A DNA stretch of 64,000 nucleotides from Thysanoteuthis rhombus. Taxonomy: Eukaryota; Mollusca; Cephalopoda; Oegopsida; Thysanoteuthidae. The stretch covers positions 37,183,194 through 37,247,193 of the forward strand of contig OY735220.1 of NCBI GenBank assembly GCA_963457665.1. Direction: 5' to 3'. Under the pieces are notes generated by a model. The model had not been told where the DNA came from. It saw nothing but the letters and a program-made list of their open reading frames with translations, and did no database searches. Shown here in pieces: positions 22,091 through 34,099 of this stretch. A program made the position numbers and the translations under genes. Each line of letters starts with the position of its first letter. The stretch's first letter is position 1.

Positions 22091-22355
22091 CCAAAAACTA
22101 CTTAATTTTTTCAGTTCAGCCTGGTATGGGACAAGACATTTGAAATGGGTTTTCAGTGCTGATCAAATCCACTGAACGTGGGTAAATTAATAAAAATCCA
22201 GGCATCTCTACGTAGCACGACGAAGTCTTCGGGTATGGGACATGAGTTCTTGTTTCATTAAATTCCTGTAGATCATTTGGAAAGTCAAATAAGATCTTAC
22301 CATGTGAAACTAAGGCAATGAAACCCTAAAAAAATTGGAATAACATTATCAACAA

Positions 22356-22357
<2 letters not shown>
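22091..22357. other. Unassigned sequence
   Basis: No gene or repeat recognised. Confidence 0.4.
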
Positions 22358-22403
<46 letters not shown>

Positions 22404-22805
22404 GGTCTTTTAACGTCCGTCGTTGGACATAGTTCTTCCTCAGTATCCGCCACCTTTCTCTGTCATGAATGTCGCAGAGCCAGTATTTTCTAAATTTGTC
22501 CAGTTCATCTCTCCGTCTTGTATTTTGCCAGCCTCGGTTTCACATGTGGTCTCTGGGGATTCATGTTATGAGTTGTGATGTCCATCGGTTGTCTGTCATT
22601 CTTGCAACATGGACTGTCCATTGCCATTTAAGTTTTTTTTTCAAATAGATTCTATGATGTCTCTGACAATTTTTCTTCTTGATATTCTGTGCTGTCTTGT
22701 GATCCCTCAGTGTGAGGTTGAGCATGATTCCTTCATGTGCTTGTTGCATGCTTCTCAGTTTGCGGGTTTGTCTCTTGGTTAAGTTCCGTGTTTCTATCAA
22801 CATTT
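22358..22805 (-). mobile_element. RTE-like LINE 3' end, antisense, long CAT tail
   Basis: Starts with a 45-bp CAT repeat (22358-22402), then 'GGTCTTTTAACGTCCGTCGT', one of the least diverged signatures. The minus-strand ORF contains 'QMLHEGIMLNLTLRDHKTA'-like and 'KLKWQWTVHVARMTDNRWTS' residues. It ends upstream near 'TTCCGTGTTTCTATC'. Confidence 0.75.
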
Positions 22806-22894
22806 AGCAGGAAACAACTGAGGATGATGTCAATAAACATAGTATGTAACGTCTCTACGATCATCAATGTACATAGGCATGTAAACTTTCCATA

Positions 22895-22895
<1 letters not shown>

Positions 22896-22933
<38 letters not shown>

Positions 22934-22944
22934 CATTATTATTA

Positions 22945-22979
<35 letters not shown>
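22896..22979. repeat. (ATT)n microsatellite
   Basis: About 28 ATT units with a few ATC variants. Confidence 0.95.
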
Positions 22980-23109
22980 ATTATCATGAAGGAATAGATA
23001 TATAATCCAAAAGAATAATTATAAATGTATTACTTTTATTTGAAACTCAATTTCCCCCCTCACTCTCTCTATATATATGTATGGAGAGAGAGAGGGACAG
23101 AGACAGAAA

Positions 23110-23346
23110 CATATACAAACATCTATTGGCAGCATGTGGGCGTGACTAATCGAAAATTTGGAAAAAGGGGGCGGGGCAGTGAATGAATTGTTTCTCGAGT
23201 TTTTGAAAGGTAGTGATCTCTAAAAAGTCTGGATTTTCTTAATAAAACAAAAACAATGGGGAATCACACAAACTAAGGGATCAATATAGCATAAATCTTT
23301 ATCACAAATCGAACCCCTGCCATTAAAAACAAATTTTGAGTCACTC

Positions 23347-23378
<32 letters not shown>

Positions 23379-23505
23379 CTTTTGGGTGGTCAGTCCATTG
23401 GTGGGGCTTTTATGATACATATATTGACATGTGGTCAGTCTGCAAGCAAGTTACCCAGCCAGCCAGGCCAACTTGGGAACTGAAGAATCTTCTATTGACA
23501 GTTTT
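23110..23505 (+). mobile_element. Family A element without LINE insert, with (GT)n
   Basis: Contains 'TTGGCAGCATGTGGGCGTGA', 'GGGATCAATATAGCATAAAT', 'ATCACAAATCGAACCCCTG' and, after a (GT)n run at 23346-23377, 'TATGATACATATATTGACAT' and 'AGCCAGCCAGGCCAACTTGG'. It ends near 'CTATTGACAGTTTTA'. Confidence 0.65.
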
Positions 23506-23512
23506 ACGCTCT

Positions 23513-23593
23513 CACACACGCACGCGCACAAACACACACACACACACAGACAAACACACACAAACACACACATACACACACACATATGTATAT
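23513..23593. repeat. (CA)n microsatellite
   Basis: Imperfect CA array with CG, GA and TA variants immediately 3' of the family A copy. Confidence 0.9.
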
Positions 23594-24440
23594 ATATGGC
23601 AAGCTGGGACCATTTGGGCACAGAGCCATGTCTGATCATTTCATTCCCACCACACTGTTAGCCCCATTTTGTGCCTAAGAATATCAGCTATTTTCAATTA
23701 ATTTCGAGTAAAATCTGTTCTTTCACAATGAACATCTTTTTCAACACTTAATAACTCTTTCACTTTCAATTCAAACAATCGAGTACCTATTCCATACTGT
23801 ATCGTTGATGATAGCGTAGTCTATGTTTATGAGAAGTGGCAATGAACAGCATATATATCATATTTCTTGCAGTTCCTATCGGAACTTTTTCTTTGAATAC
23901 AATGTCAAGAAAAGATTGTGTTTTTGGTGCTTGTTGGTGCATTGTGAGCTTGGCTACTGGTACGCTGTCATTGTATGCGATCGAGACGAGGAAAAAAGCC
24001 TGTAAAAAAACAAACTTCAAACAAGTCTTTGGTGCCATAATTAATTTTTATCTTTCTTCTTTCTATCTTTCAACTTATTACAATGCATCATCGAGGTGTA
24101 TTTACATATGATTCCGCTAGTCCAACCAGGATGTCCTTACATTCCTGAAATCTAACTTTTTTTCTCAAATACATTTTCCTGTCTGTTTAAAATTTGATAT
24201 TCTTCAATCGCATTCTCAATCGCGACACTATATTGTTTACATATGTACCTAACCTGCGACCTAATCAGACTGTTCCAACTATCCCCACTGGTAAAGTAGC
24301 TTTGTACACTATTTTCTGGATGCTTAAATGGATATGATAAATTTTGAAAAATTTTCCGATTCAAACGATCTACCCAAAGTCATATTTGCGTTTTGAATGA
24401 ATTATTTCTCTTGAGGTTTTACAGAAAAGTAAATGTTATA
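23594..24440. other. Unassigned AT-rich region
   Basis: Overlapping short ORFs on both strands at 23787-24111 show no recognised motif. Confidence 0.35.
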
Positions 24441-24449
24441 ACAGTTGAA

Positions 24450-25083
24450 CAAAAAGTAGGGCTGGGGAAAAATAGACAACTATGTCTGCATAAGACAGTG
24501 AGTCTCAATGAAATCATCAAAATAAGAAGAAATAAAACAAAGAATCACACGAGGTTGGAAAGCTTTCGGTAGAGCAAGCTAGACATTTCAGAACGAGAAA
24601 ATTCCACAAGCCCTAAAAAGAAGGGTATGCAACCAATGCATCCTACCGATAGTCACCTATGGAGCTGAAGCATAGAACTTGATCAAAAGATTTATCTTCA
24701 AACTGAGAATCAAACGACGAGCACTTGAGAGAATCATGTTCAAGTATACTTGGAGGGATCACAAGACAGTACAGTATATCACAGAGAAAGGACAGGAGTC
24801 TGAGACATGATAGAGACTGTTAGAAAAACTCAAATGGCAATGAGCTGGCCACGTTGCAAGATTGTAAGACGACCCTTGGACACCACTGCTCACAACGTGG
24901 ATCCCCAGAGATCAGGTTCGAGCCTGTGGCCGATGGAAAGTAAGATGGTGTGACGAGCTAGATAGATTCAGAAAGTACTGGTTCCGCGATGCCATGATAG
25001 AGAGATCTTTCACATCCATGGGAAGGTCTTTGTCCAACAACGGACGATAACAGACTGATGACGACGACGATGATGATGATGAT
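24450..25083 (+). mobile_element. RTE-like LINE 3' third, decayed
   Basis: Plus-strand residues include 'VSLNEIIKIRRN', 'QCILPIVTYGAEA', 'FIFKLRIKRRALERIMFKYT' and 'RDHKTVQYIT', followed by the usual Trp-rich C-terminal block. The end is 'AACAACGGACGATAACAGAC' and a (GATGAT)n tail at 25052-25083. This is one of the longest 3' copies. Stops such as the one after 'GQESET' show it is dead. Confidence 0.75.
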
Positions 25084-26610
25084 TATCCAACCTCGACTTC
25101 CCCAACTGCTGAAACAGTATCAATAATGCCTACAACAAAACATCGATTATTCAGCAGATAACGTTGGGTAAGTCATGGGAACAATTGATAAATGTAAGGT
25201 TCTATAACCGTGATACAAGAATCGAGAAAATACCCTAGCAGGTTCCTTCAATAGGTGCTGGTTCAGTGCCGAAGTTAGAGGCAGTTCCGTGAAGCGACGG
25301 GCAGAATAACCTGCTTTGACGTGTAAGGAAACCATATGCCTCGACGGAGGAACATTCAGCTTTCAACAACACAACAGATACCCGGGGAAGACCGGAGGGT
25401 ATGCGACTGGAACATTGTGATACAACAAAGCAGCAAAGGCGAAGAACTTAATCTAGACCATCCCTACACAAAATATGAGAAACCTCGTGAATTATTACTT
25501 CATCTCTTTAGAAATTACCTTATTCACTTACGCGGATAAATAGAAAAAAACTACGCCTGAAATCATTCAGTGTGTTCCGTGTACGAACTCTACAGCCATG
25601 TTGATTACTGTGAAAACAACTTGCTCAGCCTCAGTGCAAATCAACAACCAACCAGATGTAGGTGCCTCAACAGACACCTTCCTGTGAGGTTACTCAGTCG
25701 GCATTGGAATGAGTGAGTTTGTGCACTCTGTGACTGTCGCATCATAATGACTGAGCTCTATCCATTCTCCATCTATCGTTTGTATTGGCGGTTCTCGATA
25801 TATAGATTCGCAATAAAAATTCAGATGGATATAGTTTTGTTCTTTTTTTTTTGTCTAAATACATCACTTACGTTAATGAGCGTATGTTTATAGCTTTAAC
25901 TAGTTTGTTCAATATGGAGCGAGTGAAAGTGAGACAGAGAAAGTTGAAGATAGTGAAAGAGAATCAGGTTTTTAAGTTTCTTTTTCTTCAGTAGACTCAT
26001 TGTATGGGACAAGATTACGTGACCTACGTCATCAGCGTTCAGGAACGTCTGTTGGGAGAGAGGGAGGGAGGGAGATGGTGAAAGAGAGAGATGAAGGGAG
26101 AGAAAGAGAATAATTTTTTTCTGCCGATTATTTTGTAGAACGAGACTAGATCAAATTATAGTCAGATAACGTAACGGATTTTTTTTCAATTCTGTCTTGA
26201 TTGCTGCTATTAAAGATATGTAAATTCTTTTGTTTTTCTCATTTCATCAAAACCAATTTGAGGAATTATATTCCTATATTTTCTACCCATTCAACTGCTT
26301 GAGACAGAGACAGAGACAGAGACAGAAAGAGAATTAGTTTTTTTCTGCCGATCTTTCTGGTAAAACAAGCCTAAAACCAATTAGAGGAAATAATATTCTC
26401 CAATTTTCTACTTATTCAAATTCTTTTTTCACAATCAGTTTTTTTCCCACTGAAAAAGACAGTACGAGAAATGATAAGAATAGATAAGATAATAATGAAT
26501 AAATAATGATAGATAAGAGCATACATTCTCACTTTTTATTCAAAGATCTAAATGTAAATACAGAATATCTGAACTGACAACCCTCAAGAGAATCAGTCAA
26601 AATACTTTTG
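25084..26610. other. Unassigned region with purine-rich patches
   Basis: 25200-25500 is relatively GC-rich but unrecognised. 26050-26115 is GA-rich (GGGA and GAGA) and 26303-26335 holds about five GAGACA units. No gene supported. Confidence 0.35.
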
Positions 26611-27336
26611 TAATTTTGTACAACGGACAGAAATATACTTTACATGACATTTCTGGCTGTCTGCTCCTCACACAAAGATATCTGACCCCTTCTAATCATA
26701 CATCTTTTGAATCGACACTGCACTTGCTTTTATTGAACACCAATCCTATTAAAATATTATTCAACTTGAAAATATCAGTAATGAATGATATAATTATTTA
26801 TACTACTCTGATATAGATGAAAAAAAAAATATGGCCTTTTTTTACTGAAAATCATCTAAACTGCACTTCCCAACTTGAAATGTAAATACAACCAAAAAGA
26901 TAATGAGAAATATCTAAACTGACCACACAGAGCCGGAAACATAAATTAAATTTCAGTGTGTCCATCTTGGACGCAATAGGATCAAGAAACCTGAGTGCTG
27001 AGTTTCAGTTTTGAGTTGGTCATTAAAAAAATACAGTTGTCAGCACTTTGGGTTTTTTTCACCTTTTTGACGTCGGACGTCTTACCTTGAAATCGATACT
27101 AATATCAAATATTCAGAGCCATTTTTTGTAAACAAAGATCAGTTTTCTAAACTGTTTTTATGATCATGATATTTTCTTTTGCTAAGTTCCAACGCAACTT
27201 CTTACAGCCAGTTGCGACTCAATGGTTTGGCTTGTAACGTCTTGCAGCAACCCAGACATAAGTCGACATTTATGATCCAACCAAACAATGACTATTATTC
27301 AAATGTTCGCCAAATGTTTTAAATCAATTGCTTACT

Positions 27337-27340
<4 letters not shown>
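26611..27340. other. Unassigned AT-rich region
   Basis: A 66-codon ORF at 26616-26816 is not recognised. Confidence 0.35.
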
Positions 27341-27341
<1 letters not shown>

Positions 27342-27381
<40 letters not shown>

Positions 27382-27401
27382 ATATATGTGTGTGTGTGTG
27401 T
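27342..27401. repeat. (TA)n-(GT)n microsatellite
   Basis: About 16 TA units, a short spacer and seven GT units. Confidence 0.9.
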
Positions 27402-28277
27402 AAGTGAATGTGCGTGCATGCGTCTGTATGCATGATAGTTTGTTAGATGTATAGATGGAGATGTGAATAAAACTATCATTGATTATATGTGCACAAAAGT
27501 TTCAAATAATAACGCCTTCTGATTCTATAATTCAAGTTATTTTGATCGTATATACGTGTGTTTGTGAATGGTGTGCTAAATCAGTAAAGTTGCCGACATC
27601 ATGAAATGAGCAAAAACTGCCTTACCTTGAAACAGGCAAGATTTCTGCCTAACTCATGAACCATTTATTCTAGTAACTGCTGTGTGAGTTATGAGTGTAT
27701 AAACGTTTTCGATTATTAATCTGCAATTTTGTTTTTAATGTTATAATGTTATTTAACTGTTCAAGTACTTTTATGATAGTTCGTCGAATTTATCCATCAA
27801 CAATAATCTCATACAAAATTGAAGTTTTCATTTTACTTTCAATTAAAATACCTCAATTTTATTCAAATCTGAGAAAACACTGGAAGGTGTCAGGTTCTTT
27901 ATCGAGTTTCTGATGAATACATTGTTAGATACATCGGCGAAGTATACTCTCTTATCTGCCAAATTCGTATCTGGTCTTTTTTTACTCAGTTCACTATCTT
28001 ACGGGTGCTGATCGGATAGCCCTTAACTCGATTTGTTGTTCTTCCGCCATTTTGGGCGTTTTTTTTTTTTTTTGCTCGATTACTTGTACGTTATCCTTCA
28101 CCCTGGTTCCCTCTCAAATCCATTTTTCTTTACATTGCTCTCTGTGCCATTCTCAGTTTTTCTTTTTTCTGGTGGTCTAATAGGTTTCGAGGTTCTGCAC
28201 CCGGTTGTCGTACCTGGTAATACGCAATTCGCTCTTCGGTACGTCTCGGTTTACATCAAAATGATTTTACAGATTCC
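27402..28277. other. Unassigned AT-rich sequence upstream of an RT-like ORF
   Basis: ORFs at 27695-27913 and 28033-28299 are hydrophobic and AT-driven. Sequence at 28033-28270 may belong to the same retroelement as the following ORF, but no catalytic motif is visible. Confidence 0.3.
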
Positions 28278-28694
28278 ATGGACGTGCACGTTTTATTGAT
28301 GAAATGTGTTTGCTTTCCTTTTTCTAATGACAGAGACGAATTCGAGAAATCATGTATAGAAATATATCCGAATGAATTTGAAATGAGAGTAAAACGGATG
28401 GGAATTCATGCATTTTTTTTTCTCGACTTGGATAAAAGAATTGGAAATAGGATATATATCTATAAATCATCCGATAAACGCGATGCGTTTCTATTCCATA
28501 CAAAATGCATAGTTTATAGGACAACATTATCAGATTATCAGAGAATAGGAAACACTACACTAATGACTAATGATTTTTCAGAAAAAGTCGCTTATCTAAT
28601 GCATCAAATGAAAAAGCAAGGATGTGATTCACATATGATGTATAAACGCCTACATAAAGATATCAAAAGTCCAACATTATTGAACAAATGCTAA
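28278..28694 (+). pseudogene. Retroelement reverse-transcriptase-like C-terminal fragment
   Basis: A 138-residue open frame. Residues about 20-60 read 'RDEFEKSCIEIYPNEFEMRV' and then 'HAFFFLDLDKRIGN', followed by 'YIYKSSDKRDAFLF'. The order 'EIYP.EL ... FLDL ... DKRDDF.F' is characteristic of the region after the catalytic box in a family of retroelement RTs common in invertebrate genomes. The tail 'DFSEKVAYLMHQMKKQGCDS' fits the 'DF..R...L..KL..QG' region. I cannot see the catalytic part upstream, so this is a truncated remnant that happens to lack stops. Its exact clade (PLE-related or other) is uncertain. Confidence 0.5.
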
Positions 28695-28914
28695 AAAATG
28701 AATCACTCTGATTTATGATTACCTAAGCAAAAACAGTACTAAATAAATGCAAGAACAGATGTACGATAATATGTAATAGATATGAATATGTGAATATAGT
28801 CAATGTCGACTGAGATGGGAATATATCTTAATATTGATATAAAACAAAACTTACTTTACTTGACGCATTAAAAATCTACATGTTGAGAAAAAAAGAGACG
28901 AATGTGAATGTATA
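28695..28914. other. Unassigned AT-rich sequence
   Basis: Nothing recognised. Confidence 0.4.
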
Positions 28915-28931
28915 CATATATATATACCTAC

Positions 28932-28979
<48 letters not shown>
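28915..28979. repeat. (TA)n microsatellite
   Basis: TA array with one short interruption (CCTACGAA at 28927-28934). Confidence 0.9.
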
Positions 28980-28982
<3 letters not shown>

Positions 28983-29554
28983 CACGTGAATATTACTTTT
29001 TATATATCAATAGCTCTATTCACTATGTTTGATATTGGCCATTATTAAACATCTACAACGGTTAAAATCTGTTTTCATTCGTTTTATATTTGTTTGTCAC
29101 ATTCTGAGGAAATATATGCATTATGTAATACACCACTACACACACATATATATAGAGAGAGAGACAGACAGACAGACAGATAGATATGAAAAATTATTTA
29201 AAACGTAAATATAACATGAAAAACATTGCAGAAAACATTAACCACACTTATTGAATACAGAGCCTTCTTATCAAATCTATTTCGAAATCCTGTTATTAAA
29301 ATACATTATCGGATAACAATTCTTCAAGAAAGAAGAGATATAAACATATATGAATATATACAATGGGAATGATGATAAGTCCTCATCAAATATTTTGAAC
29401 AAAACACGTTTCCCTAACATATTTTTCATAATTATAAATGAAACGAAATTCTATTTTAATAAGAAACTGTAATTTTTTTATAAACCAATAACACATTACA
29501 AAATTATTGAGATAAACAGGAACTTTACTTAATAGATTAAAAACTTAAATTTAT
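28980..29554. other. Unassigned AT-rich sequence with GA/GACA/GATA patch
   Basis: 29153-29186 is a compound GA, GACA, GATA microsatellite. The rest is featureless. Confidence 0.4.
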
Positions 29555-29557
29555 GGA

Positions 29558-29701
29558 TGAACCATGGGCAGGCCATGTTGCAAGAATGAAAGACAACCGA
29601 TGGAAATTCAGGAAATACTAACTCTACCACACCAATGATAGAGTATTGTTGCGAATGCTGGGGAAAGTGTATGTCAAGCGATAAACGATAAAAGACTGAT
29701 G

Positions 29702-29702
<1 letters not shown>
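29558..29702 (+). mobile_element. RTE-like LINE 3' end, short and internally deleted
   Basis: 'CCATGGGCAGGCCATGTTGC' and 'AGAATGAAAGACAACCGATG' jump directly to 'TTCAGGAAATACTAACTC' and 'GGGAAAGTGTATGTCAAGCG', so roughly 85 bp of the usual middle part is missing. The end 'GATAAAAGACTGATGATTA' runs into (TA)n. Confidence 0.65.
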
Positions 29703-29755
<53 letters not shown>

Positions 29756-29834
29756 ATGAACTGTAAATTGTGAGACAGACTTGAGAGTAAAGTGTTTTGA
29801 AGTAAGGTTTATTTATCCGTAGATGATTTTTTTG

Positions 29835-29882
<48 letters not shown>
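29703..29882. repeat. Two (TA)n arrays flanking a 85-bp unique piece
   Basis: TA arrays at 29703-29752 and 29838-29882. The first begins where the LINE (ATG)n tail would be expected. Confidence 0.9.
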
Positions 29883-29886
<4 letters not shown>

Positions 29887-30274
29887 GAAATACCCGAATT
29901 TGGAACACCTTTAACTGGTCGTATGGTCAAACAACTTTTCTCATAGAAATCACTAACCATGACATATAAAATACACGCATCAGATAAGACAGATAGGAAA
30001 AGAATTAATTTGACAAACCACGAAGACTTTCAACGAGAAAGGATGAAAAATACCGGAGAAATAATGAAAAAAAGATGCACTCAGCTCTGAACATATAAGG
30101 AGAGGAGTATATATAATATTTAATTTGAAACTCAGCGTAAAAGGTAATTTCTGAATACGTTTCAACGTAGACACAAATATAAGAGAGCTTAAATATTTTT
30201 AGACAACCCATTACCGTTAAACGTAAACGAGAAATAAACATAAACGGGAACTATATATAAAGAAGAATATCTTT
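29883..30274. other. Unassigned AT-rich sequence
   Basis: No gene supported. Confidence 0.4.
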
Positions 30275-30985
30275 TTGGATTTGAATTGAATTAAATTTCA
30301 GCAAGACGAAGACCATGTGCAACAACCCCATCGGAGATTTACCAAAAAAAACACTGAGATCAGAATTGAGGACACAGATCTGGAGAAAGTAGACCGCTAC
30401 ATCTACCTAGGACAACGAATCTCCATGAGACCCTCAAAAGAAGAAGAAATCAAGCGAAGAATCACACTAGGATGGTAAGCCTTTGGCAAAGCAAGTTCAA
30501 CCTTCAAAAATAATAAGATCCCATTAATCCTAAAAAGAAGAGAGTATAACCAATGCATCCTCCAAATAGTCACTTATGGAGCTGAAAGATGAAACCTAGC
30601 CAAGAGACAGATCTGCAAATTGAGAACTATGCAATGTGTACAAGAGAAAATTATGCTAGGCGTCACATGGAGAGACCAAAAGACAGCGCAGTACGTCTGG
30701 GAAAAGACAAAAGTCAAGGACATCATAAAAATCCATTAAAAAGTTCAAATTTTAATGGGCTGGCTATGTTGCACGAATGGCTGACAACCGATGGACATCA
30801 AGACTCACGACATGGATCCCCAAAGATCACATGCAGAATTGAGGCTGTCAGAATATTAGATGGAGAGATGAGCCAGACAAATTCAGAAAATACTGGCTCC
30901 GTGACGCCCATGATAGAGATTTGTGGTGAATCCTGGGAAAGGTCTATGTCCATGGAAGTTGAAAGACTGGTGATAATGATGAAAT
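30275..30985 (+). mobile_element. RTE-like LINE 3' third, the best preserved copy
   Basis: Frames in order give 'LNFSKTKTMCNNP' (about 30293), 'VDRYIYLGQ'-like and 'RISMRPSKEEEIKRRITLGW' (about 30420-30475), 'YNQCILQIVTYGAER', 'KRQICKLRTMQCVQEKIMLG' and 'WRDQKTAQYVW'. Then come 'WAGYVARMADNRWTS' and a 'W.PKDHMQN' step. These are the thumb/C-terminal landmarks of RTE-type and similar LINE ORF2 proteins. At least three stops and frameshifts break it. The tail is a degenerate GATAATGATG. Confidence 0.75.
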
Positions 30986-32375
30986 TTGTATCTGAGTTTA
31001 TCTGTAACACGTATTAGATAAATACATATGAATGAAATCCACTAAAACCAAAATCGCACAAATACAATAAGAGGAAAAGATGTTTTAATTCGAAATACAT
31101 TACAACTATGGAACACTTATACCCGATGACATACGAATTCATGTTCGAAAACTTATCAGATAATCATTGAGATAAAAGAGAACCTTAATTAAGATCTAAC
31201 CTGAGTTTATCTGTAACATACATAAAGTAAATATGAAATTAAATAAATATAAGAAAACGTTACTTTAAGTAAAATATATACTAACAAAATGATGAAAAAG
31301 AAGATATATTTTTACTTCAAGATTAGTTAAAATTATGAAGCAGTTATATTGATGTAGACATTGATGAATACGACGGTGAATGCCTTTCAAGAAACTTGTC
31401 CTTTTTACCAATACTCCCTAAACAGGGCTATGATTTTAAAAAATCCACAATGAATTATAAAAAATACAAATCCAAGTAGGGTAGCTGCTTTAACTTAGCG
31501 TCAATCTTAATTATTTAGCTAAACAGACGGAGCTACACAATCCCATCCTTTTTGTGCTGTTTTCGCCAAATGATACATTCACCATGTATTAATGGGGAGT
31601 AAGGTATTCCAAATAGAATTTCATGGTGATATGACACATTTACAGATATTTCTGTTGGATAACATATCTTTTTTTTAATATTGTATGTATAGAGACAGAG
31701 GGAAAGAGAGGAAAATAGGGAGATTGAGAGTGGGGGAGAGAGAGAAGCAACACACCATGGAATAATTGTTAACAACCTGGTCACGCAGATCGTTACCTCT
31801 AAGTAGCGATTCTGATATCCACAAGACAATTACATCTAATAAAATAACAAAAAATACCTGCGCATAGAATATGAACTCACCTTAATTACATGTTCAGCTT
31901 GTGTGAGCTTTAGTTCGAACTACATAATTTGGCACCCCTTCTTATCTTTTGGGTAGAATGCTTTTTTTTTATTCACTGTGGAATAACCTTGTCTAGATTC
32001 ATGAAATCTAACATGCAGCATATTGGCAACAAGGGAATTATTCTTATCTAGAAATATATAGACATATGGTCCTGCTACTATACGTCTACAAGTGACGACG
32101 AATGAATAATGAATAGGTGATTTTATCTGGAAATATTGGATGGGGTCATGCTATCATACGCTTCAAATCGTATGGGTCGGCCTTAGGTCTTTTAGATGAT
32201 AACAAGTGAAAGAACACATAACACGACTCACATTTCAGACAATATCATCGAGATTCGATGGGGATAGGTTTAATCTCAGCACCTGAAAACTATCAAGAAC
32301 AAAAGGTCAAACCTAACATCCAATACGATGAACCTATGACCACTTATGATCTCTATAAATTTATGGTGTAATTAT

Positions 32376-32381
<6 letters not shown>
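30986..32381. other. Unassigned AT-rich region
   Basis: A 98-codon minus-strand ORF at 31533-31829 covers a GA-rich tract at 31690-31745 and is not credible as a gene. Nothing else was recognised. Confidence 0.4.

Positions 32382-32434
<53 letters not shown>
32382..32434. repeat. (TA)n microsatellite
   Basis: About 26 TA units followed by GTGT/ATGT steps. Confidence 0.95.
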
Positions 32435-32436
<2 letters not shown>

Positions 32437-32600
32437 TGCACGTGTGTTTGGGTGTGTGTATGTATGTATGTATGCATTTTCCAACTGATAAGTGCAATAA
32501 GACCGAAAAATTGTTTTCGAAACATATCATTATTTAATTATGTAGATCTAATTTTATTAATATTGAAGACTGTATCTTTTATTGTCAATCGCCAATTTTA

Positions 32601-33030
<430 letters not shown>

Positions 33031-33054
33031 TATATATAAATATATATATATAGA

Positions 33055-33116
<62 letters not shown>
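33031..33116. repeat. (TA)n microsatellite
   Basis: Long TA array with early AA, GA and GT variants. Confidence 0.95.
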
Positions 33117-33118
<2 letters not shown>

Positions 33119-33310
33119 AAATAATAATGCTTTTAGTAATTTGTAATATTAATGGTACGTTTGACAGCTTCTGTTTGGCCTATTCAAGTTCCCAACATCA
33201 CTTATCTTTGTACAAATCCAGTCCCAAATACAAGATTAGAAATTTTGGCAATTTTGATGAGAAGCTGTAGAGCGTACAATGAATCTTAAAAATCGCTAGA
33301 ATTATCATGA

Positions 33311-33312
<2 letters not shown>

Positions 33313-33363
<51 letters not shown>

Positions 33364-33517
33364 TTGTATGAATATATATATGTATGTGTGTATATATATA
33401 CGTGTACATATATATGTATGTACGTATATATATATATATTTGCACACGTTTATATATATTCCTTATATACTATATATTTTATACATTTATAAATATATAT
33501 ATATATAAATAGTGATA

Positions 33518-33570
<53 letters not shown>
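33313..33570. repeat. TA-rich satellite-like block
   Basis: Two perfect (TA)n arrays (33313-33362 and about 33520-33569) bracket 150 bp of degenerate TA/GTATG/TACG sequence. Confidence 0.9.
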
Positions 33571-33572
<2 letters not shown>

Positions 33573-34080
33573 TGTATGAGTGAGAGAGAGATTCATAAGT
33601 CTTAATAATGGTCCAAAGTGCAAGATGGTGACAATTCGGATACGCCAGAGAGAAGCTGCAAAGTGCTTCCTGTAATTGAAAAGTTAAAAGTCGCCGACTT
33701 AATTAGGAGAGAGAAAATCGTATGCTGAAATCTCTGATAAAAAGGAATGTTATATCGAACGCATTATTAAAATATATTATCATAACTGTTTTATTTCATT
33801 AAAACTTTTCATTGTTGATCTATTATTTTACCATATTCGTAAATCAAACATCATCATAGAAATGTTTATATAGGAGAGATCATAGAAAATATAGAGTTAG
33901 GTACGGTCTGCGGCCTGGGATATCTGCTTTAGGGCTCCTAAGCACATCACTAGTGTATAAGAGGGTAGTAGTGTCTATATACCCAAGTAAGAAGTTATCA
34001 AAGTGTGCGCAGCTGGATATTCGAAATCTTTAATGTATTACATCAAATGATACTCGAGCGACTAACGTCTGATCACAAAT
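33571..34080. other. Unassigned sequence upstream of hAT pseudogene
   Basis: No 5' terminal inverted repeat matching the one at 36624-36640 was found here, so the left end of the element may be lost. Confidence 0.4.
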
Positions 34081-34099
34081 AAACCCCATAAGAGCATGA

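Noticed and set aside
22358..22402. CAT repeats at LINE tails as possible CRISPR or regulatory repeats
   Set aside because: They are simple tails of the LINE 3' ends; there are no spacers and the organism is an animal.
23787..24111. Overlapping ORFs on both strands as a compact gene
   Set aside because: No motif, no splice signals and no codon pattern distinguishing either strand.
30589..31017. 142-codon plus-strand ORF
   Set aside because: It lies mostly in a shifted frame over the LINE C-terminal region; the recognisable LINE residues are in other frames, so it is a shadow of a dead element.
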